A DNA stretch of 64,000 nt from a virus, in IMG/VR virus record IMGVR_UViG_3300005528_000046, positions 29,323 to 93,322 of that record; one strand, given 5' to 3'. Position 1 is the first letter of the stretch, and each line of letters opens with the position of its first letter. A program made the position numbers and the translations under genes. The notes beneath the pieces are model-generated. The model made no database searches. It was not told the DNA's origin and saw only the letters and a list, made by a program, of their open reading frames with translations. Positions 27,270 to 37,241 of the stretch are shown here, in pieces.

Positions 27270-27806
27270 TTACCAATCAACCATTACCAAATTTCCGTTC
27301 CAACTCATTACATTATCAGATCGAAAATCTAAATCTAAATCAAATTCTGGTATATCTAATTTTTCAATGTCTGTTTTTAGAGCATTTAAAAAATTATCAA
27401 CCACCAGATCAATTGTATCTGTTTCAGCAACAAAATCAAATATTGAAACTTCACCACCATTTTCTCTAGCAAATACAGCATAATCTTGCATAAAATTATC
27501 AATGCTTGTTTTGATACGTGTGGATAATTCTGAAGCATTTGCCATAATATACATGTTTTTACCGTCAACATAATATACCGGAATAAACGTTGTGAACATG
27601 TCACTGCGATTAACTATGCGTTTAGCAACTTCATATTCATCACGTTCTTTAGTAATTTTAAAAACTTTATCTTCACCGTCGATTTCATATACACGACCAT
27701 TATCACCCGCACCGATTAATCGAAATGCATTGTTTTGTATTTTTTTCAAACAACGTTGAATATCAGAATCTGATATCTCTCGTAGTATTTGTTTTAATCG
27801 TATCAT
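27270..27806 (-). CDS. miniature protein kinase-like protein with leader
   Basis: A 178-residue protein with the order of protein kinase motifs in very small form. A glycine-rich loop GAGDNGRVYEI lies at 32-42, the VFK lysine at 50, and a possible helix C Glu near 58-59. The catalytic-loop pattern D160-F-R-S-D-N165 follows, and a metal-binding Asp sits in the final VDW (D177). There is no C-lobe after DW. The N-terminus MIRLKQILRE matches leaders of other proteins here and ends at a possible gp21 site. Its ATG overlaps the stop of the LamG protein gene (ATGA), so the two are coupled. Confidence 0.65.
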   Translation of the reverse strand: MIRLKQILREISDSDIQRCLKKIQNNAFRLIGAGDNGRVYEIDGEDKVFKITKERDEYEVAKRIVNRSDMFTTFIPVYYVDGKNMYIMANASELSTRIKTSIDNFMQDYAVFARENGGEVSIFDFVAETDTIDLVVDNFLNALKTDIEKLDIPEFDLDLDFRSDNVMSWNGNLVMVDW

Positions 27807-29482
27807 GTTTGAGATCCATTAATATTTGTTGATAAAACGGTTGCTGGTGTAATATTTTTATCTAAATCAATTCTAATTAAAAAATTCGTATCAACATCAT
27901 TTCGTTTTCTAATAGGCTGTGCTAGTTTTCCTACTGCTAGTAATTGACCTGCATCATTATATAATCCTATAGTTGTAATATATGGTGCAAATGAACTACC
28001 CGTAACAAATGAATGATATGTTACATCATTATCTTTAGTAAGAGTTGGATTCAATGATAAATTAAAATCACCGGCATCTAATTTTGTTACAACCCCTAAT
28101 TCATAGCTTGTTAGTGTGCTTTTATAACTAGCAGTGTATGTTTGTTGCAATATGTCGTGAAATCTAGGATCTAGAGTTGATACTACTACTAGGCCTTGTT
28201 TTGAAAATACATTTCCAACATGATTTGTTTGTAAAAGTCTGTATTCTCCAGATGCTCCAAATTCTGACGGGTTATATAAATTTGAAATTTCTTGGGTTGA
28301 TAAAGCTCGATTAAAAATTCTAATTTCATCTATAGATCCAGAGAACGTTTCCCCCGATATTCCAGTACCGCCTATCATTAATGGATGATCATTATCAATT
28401 CTAGCTGACACAGCTAACGGATTATATGTATTAGTTAGCCAAGTAGCAGATGCTGAAGTTACAAATGTACTATTAATATATAATTCTACGTTACTGCCTG
28501 TCTTCTGAAATAAAATATGTTGATATGAATCTATACTTACAAAAATACCTAAATTAGTAGTTGCTTGTACAGTTTGAGTGCCGCCTTTTATAGAACAAAT
28601 TATATCATTATTACCATTTACTTCAATTTTAAATGGATATTGTGTAATATTGCTACCGCTAGCTTTTGCAATTATTAATCTATTAGGTCCTGTAAATGGT
28701 ATTGATAAATCGGTATCGGAAGATGCAAATAATGAGATTGCATAATCAGAATCTCTGGAATAATCTCCATCTATTGTAGTTTTAATATATCCAGGATTTG
28801 AAAAATTTGCTGCAGTACCGAGCGGAACAAAAGTATTGCCACTTGGAGTATTATATGAAACTCGTATTCCTGGAATAAAAGTTACATTACGTGAGTCAAA
28901 ATTACAACGAGATGCATCAAAACATTCATTAAATCCTTCATAAAATTTAACACCTGTTACTATAGATTCGGTTGGAAATGTACTACTATACAAATTACCA
29001 TAACGATCTGAATGTATTCTTAATTTAGTTAAACCAAATCCATCAAGAAATGCAGATCCAGTAAACGTAAATGATCCTGGTTTTATTCCTTCACCAATTT
29101 TTTTGTAAGGAAATGATAATACGGATGCTGATTGATATAAATACTTTTTAGTTCGATTTAAATCCGTAGGACCTAATGTATTATATGGTTGCGTTCTATA
29201 TTTGTAAAATAAATGATTAATAGAATCATATATTACGGTTTGCAAACTGTCATCAACATTTTTTGCATCATTGTATGTTAATTCAGTTTCTAATGCTGGT
29301 AATATATCCGAATATATTGCATTTAACGGTAAACAACTAGATGTAGCACTACCAGATAATACAGTCCAAGATTTATATGTTTGAAACGGATTGATAGTTA
29401 CATCTGAATTATCAATTTTTTTAAACACACTAGGATATATTCCTTGATACGTTTCTTCTGAAGATATTTTTGTGTCTGCCAT
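27803..29482 (-). CDS. LamG-domain tail appendage protein
   Basis: A 559-residue beta-rich structural protein. Residues about 250-415 form a concanavalin A/LamG-like domain (QHILFQKTGSNVELYING-type strand, then GGTGISGETFSGSIDEIRIFNRALS), which often binds glycans. The C-terminus has a segment shared in style with the next protein: YTTIGLYNDAGQLLAVGKLAQPI. That suggests a shared attachment module. The upstream gap holds a terminator with the late box inside its loop. Confidence 0.72.
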   Translation of the reverse strand: MADTKISSEETYQGIYPSVFKKIDNSDVTINPFQTYKSWTVLSGSATSSCLPLNAIYSDILPALETELTYNDAKNVDDSLQTVIYDSINHLFYKYRTQPYNTLGPTDLNRTKKYLYQSASVLSFPYKKIGEGIKPGSFTFTGSAFLDGFGLTKLRIHSDRYGNLYSSTFPTESIVTGVKFYEGFNECFDASRCNFDSRNVTFIPGIRVSYNTPSGNTFVPLGTAANFSNPGYIKTTIDGDYSRDSDYAISLFASSDTDLSIPFTGPNRLIIAKASGSNITQYPFKIEVNGNNDIICSIKGGTQTVQATTNLGIFVSIDSYQHILFQKTGSNVELYINSTFVTSASATWLTNTYNPLAVSARIDNDHPLMIGGTGISGETFSGSIDEIRIFNRALSTQEISNLYNPSEFGASGEYRLLQTNHVGNVFSKQGLVVVSTLDPRFHDILQQTYTASYKSTLTSYELGVVTKLDAGDFNLSLNPTLTKDNDVTYHSFVTGSSFAPYITTIGLYNDAGQLLAVGKLAQPIRKRNDVDTNFLIRIDLDKNITPATVLSTNINGSQT

Positions 29483-29484
29483 AC

Positions 29485-29526
29485 AGTAAAAACCCTGCTA
29501 CATTTATAATAAATATAACAGGGGTT
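29485..29526 (-). terminator. terminator with late box in its loop
   Basis: Minus strand AACCCCTG, a long loop including TTATATTTATTATAAATG, CAGGGTT then a T-run. Ends the 431-residue gene's transcript while carrying the next promoter box. Confidence 0.6.
29509..29516 (-). promoter_or_regulatory. late promoter-like box
   Basis: ATATTTAT lying inside the loop of a terminator hairpin, 27 bases before the LamG protein gene. Confidence 0.5.
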
Positions 29527-29541
29527 AAATCATTGTATATT

Positions 29542-30837
29542 TTAGAAATCAAGCTTTACTCGTATAAGAGCTTCTCTTTGGAATGATTTCAATAATGGTT
29601 TACTCAATTTTGCTACTGCTAACAATTCTTGACTGTCATTATACAATCCAACCGTAGTAATATAAGTTTTAGGATTTCCAATAAATGTAGATTCAGCAAT
29701 TTGACCTACCGATCCAGTTACATATGAAGGATTATTAGAAAAATTATATTCAGCATTTTTAACTCGAACAAAGTAATGTGTACTAGTAATTTTTTCTGAA
29801 TTTCTTGCTAAAAATCCATATGGATCAGAAGTTTCTGGATCTGTAAAAAAAGATGAACCAGATATTGAATGAAATAATACAAAATGATTATTACCTTCAA
29901 CACTAGAAGAAACATTAGTAGCAAATCCCAACTGTTGATCTAGCATTTTTCCATCTAAAACTAATACACCATGATCTGGATATGCTAATCCATAATATGT
30001 TGGTGCAGCTGAATTATATACACCGGAGTTAATTGATCCGGATACAATATTATAAATTTTTCCAGAATCTCCAATAGTTGCAGAAGCTAAAGATGAATCA
30101 TCAATTAATTTTATAATACCACTACCAGTAACAACAGAACCTGTAGCATTCGTTGCACGAGATGAAATTTTAACTAATGGTAGTTCAAAATTACCAGCAT
30201 CCAAACGTTCCTTAAGACGATTACGTTTAAAATTAACAATGTATATAGAATCTGTACTACCCGATCCTGCAGTAGTAAATCTTGTATCTGTAGGTTTTAA
30301 TAAAAGTTGTTTGTATTGTGAATAAACTGCTTTAGATGGCGAATCATTTAAAGTGCCTTGAGAATCAGAACCACTACCCAATGCATGACCATATGCTAAA
30401 GAAAATTGAACCGCAGATCCTTCATTTGCAGGATTTTCTTGATATACATCTACATAATAACGACGTTGTGATACGGTTTGATTAGAAGATGTTGCATATG
30501 TAGTTAAACTAGCAATACCATCACTCCATAACCCAGCAGTTACAACTTCAGTTTGATTTGATACAACATCATTTACTATATCAAATTTTGTAAATATACG
30601 TCCGTTTCTAGCTAAAATTGAAGTTTGTTGTTGATCGGCAATAATTTGATTAGCTAATTGTTGAGCCAATTGTTGTACTTGCTGAGTAATCAAATTTTGC
30701 GTAGGTATACTATTTGTTAACTGTTGATTCGTTACTTGTTGTCCTACAAGATTAGCACCAACTCGTCCTCCACCTGATTGAGGTGGAACACCGCCATGTC
30801 TAGGTTGTTGTTTTAATTTTTCAATAATTTTATTCAT
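29542..30837 (-). CDS. tail/baseplate appendage protein
   Basis: A 431-residue protein. A Gln-rich N-terminus (residues 40-75) precedes beta-rich regions with many Ser/Gly. The C-terminus contains YITTVGLYNDSQELLAVAKLSKPL, nearly the same module as at the end of the LamG neighbour (YITTIGLYNDAGQLLAVGKLAQPI). These two tandem genes probably attach to the same or equivalent site. No enzyme motif. Confidence 0.65.
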   Translation of the reverse strand: MNKIIEKLKQQPRHGGVPPQSGGGRVGANLVGQQVTNQQLTNSIPTQNLITQQVQQLAQQLANQIIADQQQTSILARNGRIFTKFDIVNDVVSNQTEVVTAGLWSDGIASLTTYATSSNQTVSQRRYYVDVYQENPANEGSAVQFSLAYGHALGSGSDSQGTLNDSPSKAVYSQYKQLLLKPTDTRFTTAGSGSTDSIYIVNFKRNRLKERLDAGNFELPLVKISSRATNATGSVVTGSGIIKLIDDSSLASATIGDSGKIYNIVSGSINSGVYNSAAPTYYGLAYPDHGVLVLDGKMLDQQLGFATNVSSSVEGNNHFVLFHSISGSSFFTDPETSDPYGFLARNSEKITSTHYFVRVKNAEYNFSNNPSYVTGSVGQIAESTFIGNPKTYITTVGLYNDSQELLAVAKLSKPLLKSFQREALIRVKLDF

Positions 30838-30855
30838 AATTTTTTCTTTATAAAA

Positions 30856-31506
30856 TTATACAGTTACCGCAGTTACTTTTTTAACAGTTACGGTAATTGT
30901 TACATTTCCACCAGTTTCATTACCAACAATTGTAATTGTTGCAGTCTTATCTTCAATATATTGAGGTTTAGCAACAACTCGGAATTCAAATCCAGCAACT
31001 GCAACACTTTGTGCATCTTCATTATCTCCGATAAATCTAGCAGTTGTTGGAAGTACTGAATTTTGTAATGCTCTAGTAACTTGAATATCTGCAACAGTTG
31101 AATCAGATAAAATAGCAGTATAACCTAAATTAGCATTACCACCTTGTAAATTGCTAGTATTTGGAGTAATTGCAGCACCATCTCCTGGAGCTAACAATGT
31201 AATTGAAGTATTACCAACCGTTACTACTGGTATATTAGTAGTTTGTTTTGGCAATGTAATTAATTTAGATCGCAATGCTTGAGTTTCATCTGGAATTGCT
31301 TCTGTTATTGGCATATTTTCTATAATAACACCATAATAATTTGTCCCTAACGGATGATTTGGATTCCATAATGAATAATCAATTTCATCATCACCTAAAG
31401 CAAATTGAGTAATTTTAAAGGCATCTCCACCTTTTGCTAATAATTCTCGTCCTTTAAGAGTTAAAATTGCATCAACTGTTACAGAACTATTATCTAAATA
31501 TCCCAT
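30856..31506 (-). CDS. baseplate/tail protein, unknown
   Basis: A 216-residue protein starting MGYLDNSSVTVDAILTLKGRELLA. This N-terminal form recurs in tail-region proteins of T4-like phages, with FKITQFALGDDEIDYSLWN following. The rest is beta-rich and ends in an Ig-like strand series. Likely a small structural adaptor between baseplate and fibres. ATATTTAT lies 19 bases upstream of the ATG. Confidence 0.65.
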   Translation of the reverse strand: MGYLDNSSVTVDAILTLKGRELLAKGGDAFKITQFALGDDEIDYSLWNPNHPLGTNYYGVIIENMPITEAIPDETQALRSKLITLPKQTTNIPVVTVGNTSITLLAPGDGAAITPNTSNLQGGNANLGYTAILSDSTVADIQVTRALQNSVLPTTARFIGDNEDAQSVAVAGFEFRVVAKPQYIEDKTATITIVGNETGGNVTITVTVKKVTAVTV

Positions 31507-31524
31507 ATATTATTCCTATTTTAT

Positions 31525-31532
31525 ATAAATAT
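31525..31532 (-). promoter_or_regulatory. late promoter-like box
   Basis: ATATTTAT, 19 bases before the 216-residue gene. Confidence 0.5.
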
Positions 31533-31546
31533 GTTATGTTAAAAAA

Positions 31547-34500
31547 TTAAGTTAAAACAAAACTACCTTGATCTCCAGCAGTTTGATATATTAATTGATT
31601 TGGATTTGTTTCTCTCCATTCTACTACAGGTTTACCATCTACAGTCTGTGTAGAGTTCACATTAAAGGCTGGCGATGTCATTTTAGATCCTGCATATTTT
31701 TGATTTTCTCTACCACGTGGTAAATGATCTTGTACTTCAGCAAAACTACCAGTCCATGAATTTGAACTAGACACGTAATAAGAACCAGATGCTAAATAAA
31801 ATTCTGAAAATACTGAATTTAATACAGCTGGTAATACTGCTTCACTCGACCAATATGGCGATGATCCTGTTATATATGTACTACCACTTCGAAATAAATA
31901 CTCATAAGAATATGTAGTACCATCATAGCGTTTTGCATTAGATGCAGTTAAATATGCTTGCCATTGGTCATCATCTTCCGCTGATAGCGTTAATATTTTA
32001 CCGTCGATTTCTCCGGAATAATTTAAGTAATCTCCAGAAGCTGTTGGAGATACACCAGATAACGTAGTATTATATGTATTATCAAATGGTTGAATTTTTG
32101 GTAATACTGAAGTTTTATTACGTTCTAATATATTTGGTTGTATTAAAATACCAGTTAATTTATCAGTTCGTGCTGGCAATAATTGTTCTAACTGTCGGAA
32201 AAATGATAAATCAAACAATGTAAATATCTTTATATAAGAATTTATATCATTTCGATCTGCATATTTTTTCCAATAATCTTGAGATTTTTGTATCAATCTA
32301 GGATATGATTCTGATTGAGCATCTCCCGGGTCTCCTATATAATCATCTAACGATAAAAATCCAAAATGAGCAATGATATCTTCATCAATCATTGTTTGCG
32401 GTGAAAAATATACTCCTAATTTTTTACTGTCTAATGGAGCTTTATCAAATTGACTTCGTTCGGCTCTAGTTTTGAAATCTAACGTACCAACTAATTCATT
32501 ATCTTCTAATCGTATTTTATTGTCATCATACGTTCCAGCAGCTAAAGATATACCATCAAAGTAATATGTTTCTTCTATAGAATCGTATGGTGTTGCTAAA
32601 GTCCAAGATGCAAAAGAAGATGTTATTGTAGATGAAACTGGTTGTACTCCAGATAAACTTGCAGTTAATGTATGATTGATTTTTTGAGTTAACGGTAAAC
32701 GATATACTAATTCTGAATATGTATCTAAATTACCGTTATATGCACTAGGAGCTTTAACATGATTATTAAATGCACTATCTGATAAACTGCTAGACCATAA
32801 TCTTAATTCTTGCAATTGACCTACTAATCTAGAGGCGCCTGTACTAGTTCCACCTAATGTAACAGATCCAGAATAAGGAAATGAACCTGTTGCTGAAGCA
32901 GAAACTGCTGCTACAATTTTACCATATTTAGAACGTTTTGCTACAACTTGCAAATTACTTGCTGATGTACGTAGCATTGCAGTTGTCCATTCTCCATCAA
33001 ATAATTGTATTGCAGCAGATCCTGTACCATTAATACTAATCGTACCTTTATTTCCACTAACGAAATCTATTGTAACTGCATGAGAACCTATATTAAATAA
33101 ATTCATCGTATTTGGAATTCCAGGAAAATCTTCTACATCTGCAGTTCGAAATCTAAGTTCTACGGTATTGATTGACTGTGAATAAAATGTAGTGACTGTT
33201 CCTGCGGCAGATCCGCTTAAATCTAATGCATAATCAAAATTTAATTTTTCATATACCGGCGCACGTTCTAATCTAGGTCCTCCATATTCTTTAATTGTCA
33301 TTATAGATTGTGGAATTCCATAACATGATAACAATGCTTGTACACTTCGTTTAGTACCTTTAGATTTTAATAGTAATGGGAGATTATTAACAATTCGTCT
33401 CCAAACAGCGTATGTCATATCACGACCAGGCACTGATGGATCTCCAACTGTATTGGATCCTGTTAATGGAACTCCTGTTTCAGAAGTACCTAATACATAT
33501 TGCCATAAATCCTGATATTGATTTCCTTCAGTTAAATTCCAACCAAATTGTTTTGCTACGGAATATAACAATTCATTTGGCATACCTAATTTAGGATTTT
33601 CTTCACGTTTATGTATTTTGGTCATGTGATTGATATACATATAAAGTATATCGTAGTGATGACCTAACATGTTAACAAATGTAGCTAAATTTTCATTGGT
33701 AGAATCAAATTTAATAAATTCCGGTATTGCTTTATTTAATGAATTGTAATTTCTATCATCATATAAACTAGCGCTATCATATACTCCAGAAAACCATGTT
33801 TTAAATTGTGTACTATTAACTGGATATAATGTATATGGTATAGTTGAATTAGATTTAGGAACAGGTGTGATATAACTACCGGTAATTTGTGGAACATTAG
33901 GATTTTCTAATGGTATATTGTGTGTAGTTAATCTAGATGATGATTCATAGTATAAAAACTTTTCAAATGCATCAAATCCGCTAATTAAATTAGTTTGTTG
34001 TTTGCTATAATCTGCAGCATTTGTTGTAGCAACACTTCCAGATAATTGCGATATTACAATACTTTGTGAATTATAATATTCTAGTAATTCTAGTTTATAT
34101 TTAAAATTTTGCAAACGTTCTGTTGCAGAACTATAAAAAATAAAATTATTAAAATCAGAATAATCTATATTTAATTTAACACCACTTAACGAACCAGAAA
34201 AATACGCATCTACAATTTGTTGTGATGTTTGTACAGATGATCCTAATAAATCCGTCCATGTTTTTAAATCCGTTTCTGCAGAAATATTATAAGATGCATT
34301 TGCATACCAATTTGGATTGGCTAATTTATTGTATTGTTTTTTAGTAACAAAAGGTAATATAGAAATTTTATCTACATATGGAGATTTTTGTTCTTCAACT
34401 ACCCAACATTTAAAATCTGTTTCTATATCAGCTGGCAACGGCTCATATAGTTTTACATACAAATATTCACCAACTACGACACTATTAACAAATAATGCAC

Positions 34501-35062
34501 AGCGATTTCTGCTAAAATTTAATAGATATGGTTTATACCAACGACTTGAAGTTTGTTTTACCGTTTGTATGTAATTTGTAATTTGAGATAAAAACTCAGG
34601 ATCTTCAGCATCTATTGCACGTAATCTAAGTTCCGTACGATCTGGAGATATTTCATCAATTCGTAAATGTTGACGTTCGTAATTACCTATTAAATTTTTA
34701 AAAAAGTTTACAGAAATTCTAAAATTTCCAGCAGTTAAACTTAATTTAGATAATTCATCATATAAATCGATTGCAACTGGTTGTACTGAAAAATTAATTT
34801 GTTGATTGGTAATTTTATCTACATATGTTGGTATAGAATTTCGTATAGCAACTTTATGCGTACCGGTTATCCAAGAATCTCCCGAATAAACATGTATTTC
34901 AATTCTAGATGCATCGGTTTGCGTAGTTATATCGGTATTAAAATATATCGATTTGTTTATATCATAACTAACAAATTGAAGTTTTTTATTGTCAATACGT
35001 TCTGCCGACACCGAAGCTGGTGCTGTTTGTATTTGATCGATATTTTTATATTGAGTTAACAT
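31547..35062 (-). CDS. giant baseplate/tail protein with LamG domain
   Basis: A 1171-residue structural protein. Near residue 560 the stretch LLLKSKGTKRSVQALLSCYGIP resembles the conserved core of tail protein I/baseplate wedge proteins that hold tail fibres. A LamG/concanavalin-like domain follows at about 620-770 (VELRFRTADV to LQELRLWSSSL). The C-terminus reads like a virion protein without catalysis. Position after the wedge genes supports a wedge-to-fibre connector. Confidence 0.7.
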   Translation of the reverse strand: MLTQYKNIDQIQTAPASVSAERIDNKKLQFVSYDINKSIYFNTDITTQTDASRIEIHVYSGDSWITGTHKVAIRNSIPTYVDKITNQQINFSVQPVAIDLYDELSKLSLTAGNFRISVNFFKNLIGNYERQHLRIDEISPDRTELRLRAIDAEDPEFLSQITNYIQTVKQTSSRWYKPYLLNFSRNRCALFVNSVVVGEYLYVKLYEPLPADIETDFKCWVVEEQKSPYVDKISILPFVTKKQYNKLANPNWYANASYNISAETDLKTWTDLLGSSVQTSQQIVDAYFSGSLSGVKLNIDYSDFNNFIFYSSATERLQNFKYKLELLEYYNSQSIVISQLSGSVATTNAADYSKQQTNLISGFDAFEKFLYYESSSRLTTHNIPLENPNVPQITGSYITPVPKSNSTIPYTLYPVNSTQFKTWFSGVYDSASLYDDRNYNSLNKAIPEFIKFDSTNENLATFVNMLGHHYDILYMYINHMTKIHKREENPKLGMPNELLYSVAKQFGWNLTEGNQYQDLWQYVLGTSETGVPLTGSNTVGDPSVPGRDMTYAVWRRIVNNLPLLLKSKGTKRSVQALLSCYGIPQSIMTIKEYGGPRLERAPVYEKLNFDYALDLSGSAAGTVTTFYSQSINTVELRFRTADVEDFPGIPNTMNLFNIGSHAVTIDFVSGNKGTISINGTGSAAIQLFDGEWTTAMLRTSASNLQVVAKRSKYGKIVAAVSASATGSFPYSGSVTLGGTSTGASRLVGQLQELRLWSSSLSDSAFNNHVKAPSAYNGNLDTYSELVYRLPLTQKINHTLTASLSGVQPVSSTITSSFASWTLATPYDSIEETYYFDGISLAAGTYDDNKIRLEDNELVGTLDFKTRAERSQFDKAPLDSKKLGVYFSPQTMIDEDIIAHFGFLSLDDYIGDPGDAQSESYPRLIQKSQDYWKKYADRNDINSYIKIFTLFDLSFFRQLEQLLPARTDKLTGILIQPNILERNKTSVLPKIQPFDNTYNTTLSGVSPTASGDYLNYSGEIDGKILTLSAEDDDQWQAYLTASNAKRYDGTTYSYEYLFRSGSTYITGSSPYWSSEAVLPAVLNSVFSEFYLASGSYYVSSSNSWTGSFAEVQDHLPRGRENQKYAGSKMTSPAFNVNSTQTVDGKPVVEWRETNPNQLIYQTAGDQGSFVLT

Positions 35063-35064
35063 AT

Positions 35065-36114
35065 TTATACTGGTCTATTAAAATCATCAACATTTTTACT
35101 TGCATCGGTTATTGATAAAAATGTTTCATCGACTTTAATAAAATGACCGTCAATTTGTCCTGTTTTAGCGTTAATACCAAAAGTTGTTCCAACTTGAAAA
35201 TCTTTATTTTCAATTATAAAATCTATATCAACAAAACGAGTTTGCCCCGGCTGTAACAATCCGGATTGTCCACTACCAAATGGACCTGCAAATTCTCTAC
35301 TTAATCCAGAAGTTCCTCCGCGACCTATATAAAAATCCATATATCCAGGAAATCCTTCAACTAGTTGTTGTGTAGCTTGTGCAAGAGCGGCCGCTTCAGC
35401 TTCTGCAACATCAGCAGGATTATTTGGATCTCCAAAATTGTTAGCATCTATTAAATCCTCAAAATTAATTGTTCGTTCTCCAGATTCGCCTATAAACGAA
35501 TGTTGTATTCTAGCTCGAACTCGTAAATTTTTACCACTATCTTTAACAATTTGATTTACGGTATAAGCATTAGCAGTAGCTTGAGGCAATCCATCTACAA
35601 CGTTACTTAATTCTATACCTGAAGCTATTAGTGATGGGCCGCCGAATATTTGTTGATCAGCTGATGGTTTATATCTAGCATAAAACGGATCCGGTGGATC
35701 TGAAACTAAATCAGATAAATCAATTTCCGGTAATGCTGCAATATCAACACGCGTAACTGGAAATTTATAATATTCAAATCTAGTATCTAAAACTCGTAAC
35801 ATTGATGTTGTTGAAATTTTAGTAGTAGTTGGTTCAATAATTAATAAAGGATTTTCTGCAGAATTTTCTTGCATTATAATATTTCCAGCAGTATCTCTAG
35901 GATGTATATTAACATTATTACTAGTTACAGTTAATCCGTTTTGTACGTATTTTGTAACTAAAGCATAATCCAATGTATTAAATCGATCTAAAGAATCATC
36001 GGAAGGTTTAGATTTAATACTAGCTAAATTATTTACATCAAATACATTACTTAAAGTTTGAGTTAACAATCCTTGTATTGGTGTACCTTGTGTTGTTATA
36101 TTTTTCTTTGCCAT
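35065..36114 (-). CDS. baseplate-region structural protein
   Basis: A 349-residue protein with no recognised domain. The N-terminus is followed by a beta-rich middle and a Gly/Pro-rich region near 265-300. It is packed between the DNRLRE-like gene (1-base overlap) and the giant LamG gene (2-base gap), so it is almost certainly translated with them and belongs to the baseplate or its appendages. Confidence 0.6.
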   Translation of the reverse strand: MAKKNITTQGTPIQGLLTQTLSNVFDVNNLASIKSKPSDDSLDRFNTLDYALVTKYVQNGLTVTSNNVNIHPRDTAGNIIMQENSAENPLLIIEPTTTKISTTSMLRVLDTRFEYYKFPVTRVDIAALPEIDLSDLVSDPPDPFYARYKPSADQQIFGGPSLIASGIELSNVVDGLPQATANAYTVNQIVKDSGKNLRVRARIQHSFIGESGERTINFEDLIDANNFGDPNNPADVAEAEAAALAQATQQLVEGFPGYMDFYIGRGGTSGLSREFAGPFGSGQSGLLQPGQTRFVDIDFIIENKDFQVGTTFGINAKTGQIDGHFIKVDETFLSITDASKNVDDFNRPV

Positions 36115-37232
36115 TATCGAATCACTTTAAAGTAAATTTGATCTGTGATATAATCTTCTACAATTCCATCTTTAATTTTTAATTCTAAACGATAATAACG
36201 TTCTGGCATCAATCCGTTTAGATCTAAATAAATAAAGTTACTAGTAGAATCACAACTCACTTTACTATAAATATCATCGTATGGAATTATGGTTTCATCT
36301 GTAAGAGCATCGATAACTGTGTAATATGTTGTTGTAGGTAAATACTTAACTGTTTCAATCGGGAATATATTAGTAGGTGATTTTCTAGGATATTTATCAC
36401 GTCCAAATATTCTAATTTTAGCAACCTCAGTATCTTTATACGTAGGTTTTACGCGCGTATATGTAATATATGACTCAGTGTCTATCGAAGTTAGAGATCC
36501 TGTTGTAAAAGTGCTATTATCCCAATACATAGTTAATCTAGGAACATAAATTGTATGAGTTTCTCTAGAAAAGAATCTAACATAACCTTTTATAGAACTA
36601 TCTGATTCATTTGCATCTGAATACTGTAATAAAAATCCATAATTGGGTATAGTTGCACCACTACTACCACTCAACCAAATCTTAACAGCATCGGTTACAT
36701 CCATATTAAGATCTGTAGTACGATAAGAAAATGATTCAGACGTTACTAAACCCGCGGATGAGCTTAACGGTTGTGATTGATACATATAACTACCACCAGT
36801 ACCTAATCCGCCAACATACAATGTACTAGAACCAATTTGAACGTTTTGACTGCTAGAATACCATGAACTAGCAGATATAGGATAATTCCAACATACACCA
36901 TCAGTAGTAGTTCCTGCTAAAAATCCAGTACCATTAATCCAATCTTGTCCTACTAATTTTGCAACAATTGTATAATCTGACGGTAAATTTTTTGCATGAG
37001 ATGTAAATAGCTGCAATACAAATTTACAATCATTAACTGTTTTTCCATATTTAGATAATGATGCTGATACTTCTGCCATATCAAATTTAACTACTGATCT
37101 AGATTTTAATAAAGTCTCACCATCAGTATCTAAACGTTTTCCAATTTCTAGTATTTCATCTATACCAGTATTATAATTCGGAACTGATTCGTACAACGTT
37201 GCATCTTTTTGTGCATAAAATATTCTAAACAT
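36114..37232 (-). CDS. DNRLRE-like structural protein
   Basis: A 372-residue protein. Its first 230 residues follow the DNRLRE fold pattern: DATLYESVPNYNTG, then RSVVKFDM, then DYTIVAKLVGQDW, then MDVTDAVKIWLSG and NYGFLLQYSD. DNRLRE domains occur in surface and virion-exposed proteins. The last 100 residues form a second beta domain. Directly downstream of the gp6-like wedge gene. Confidence 0.65.
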   Translation of the reverse strand: MFRIFYAQKDATLYESVPNYNTGIDEILEIGKRLDTDGETLLKSRSVVKFDMAEVSASLSKYGKTVNDCKFVLQLFTSHAKNLPSDYTIVAKLVGQDWINGTGFLAGTTTDGVCWNYPISASSWYSSSQNVQIGSSTLYVGGLGTGGSYMYQSQPLSSSAGLVTSESFSYRTTDLNMDVTDAVKIWLSGSSGATIPNYGFLLQYSDANESDSSIKGYVRFFSRETHTIYVPRLTMYWDNSTFTTGSLTSIDTESYITYTRVKPTYKDTEVAKIRIFGRDKYPRKSPTNIFPIETVKYLPTTTYYTVIDALTDETIIPYDDIYSKVSCDSTSNFIYLDLNGLMPERYYRLELKIKDGIVEDYITDQIYFKVIR

Positions 37233-37241
37233 GAATCATCC

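Noticed and set aside
35049-35070. TATAAATA directly before the giant LamG gene (T4-like late box)
   Set aside because: It is formed by the stop codon of the preceding gene and touches the ATG, so it cannot place a start upstream; no other gene has the box in this sense.
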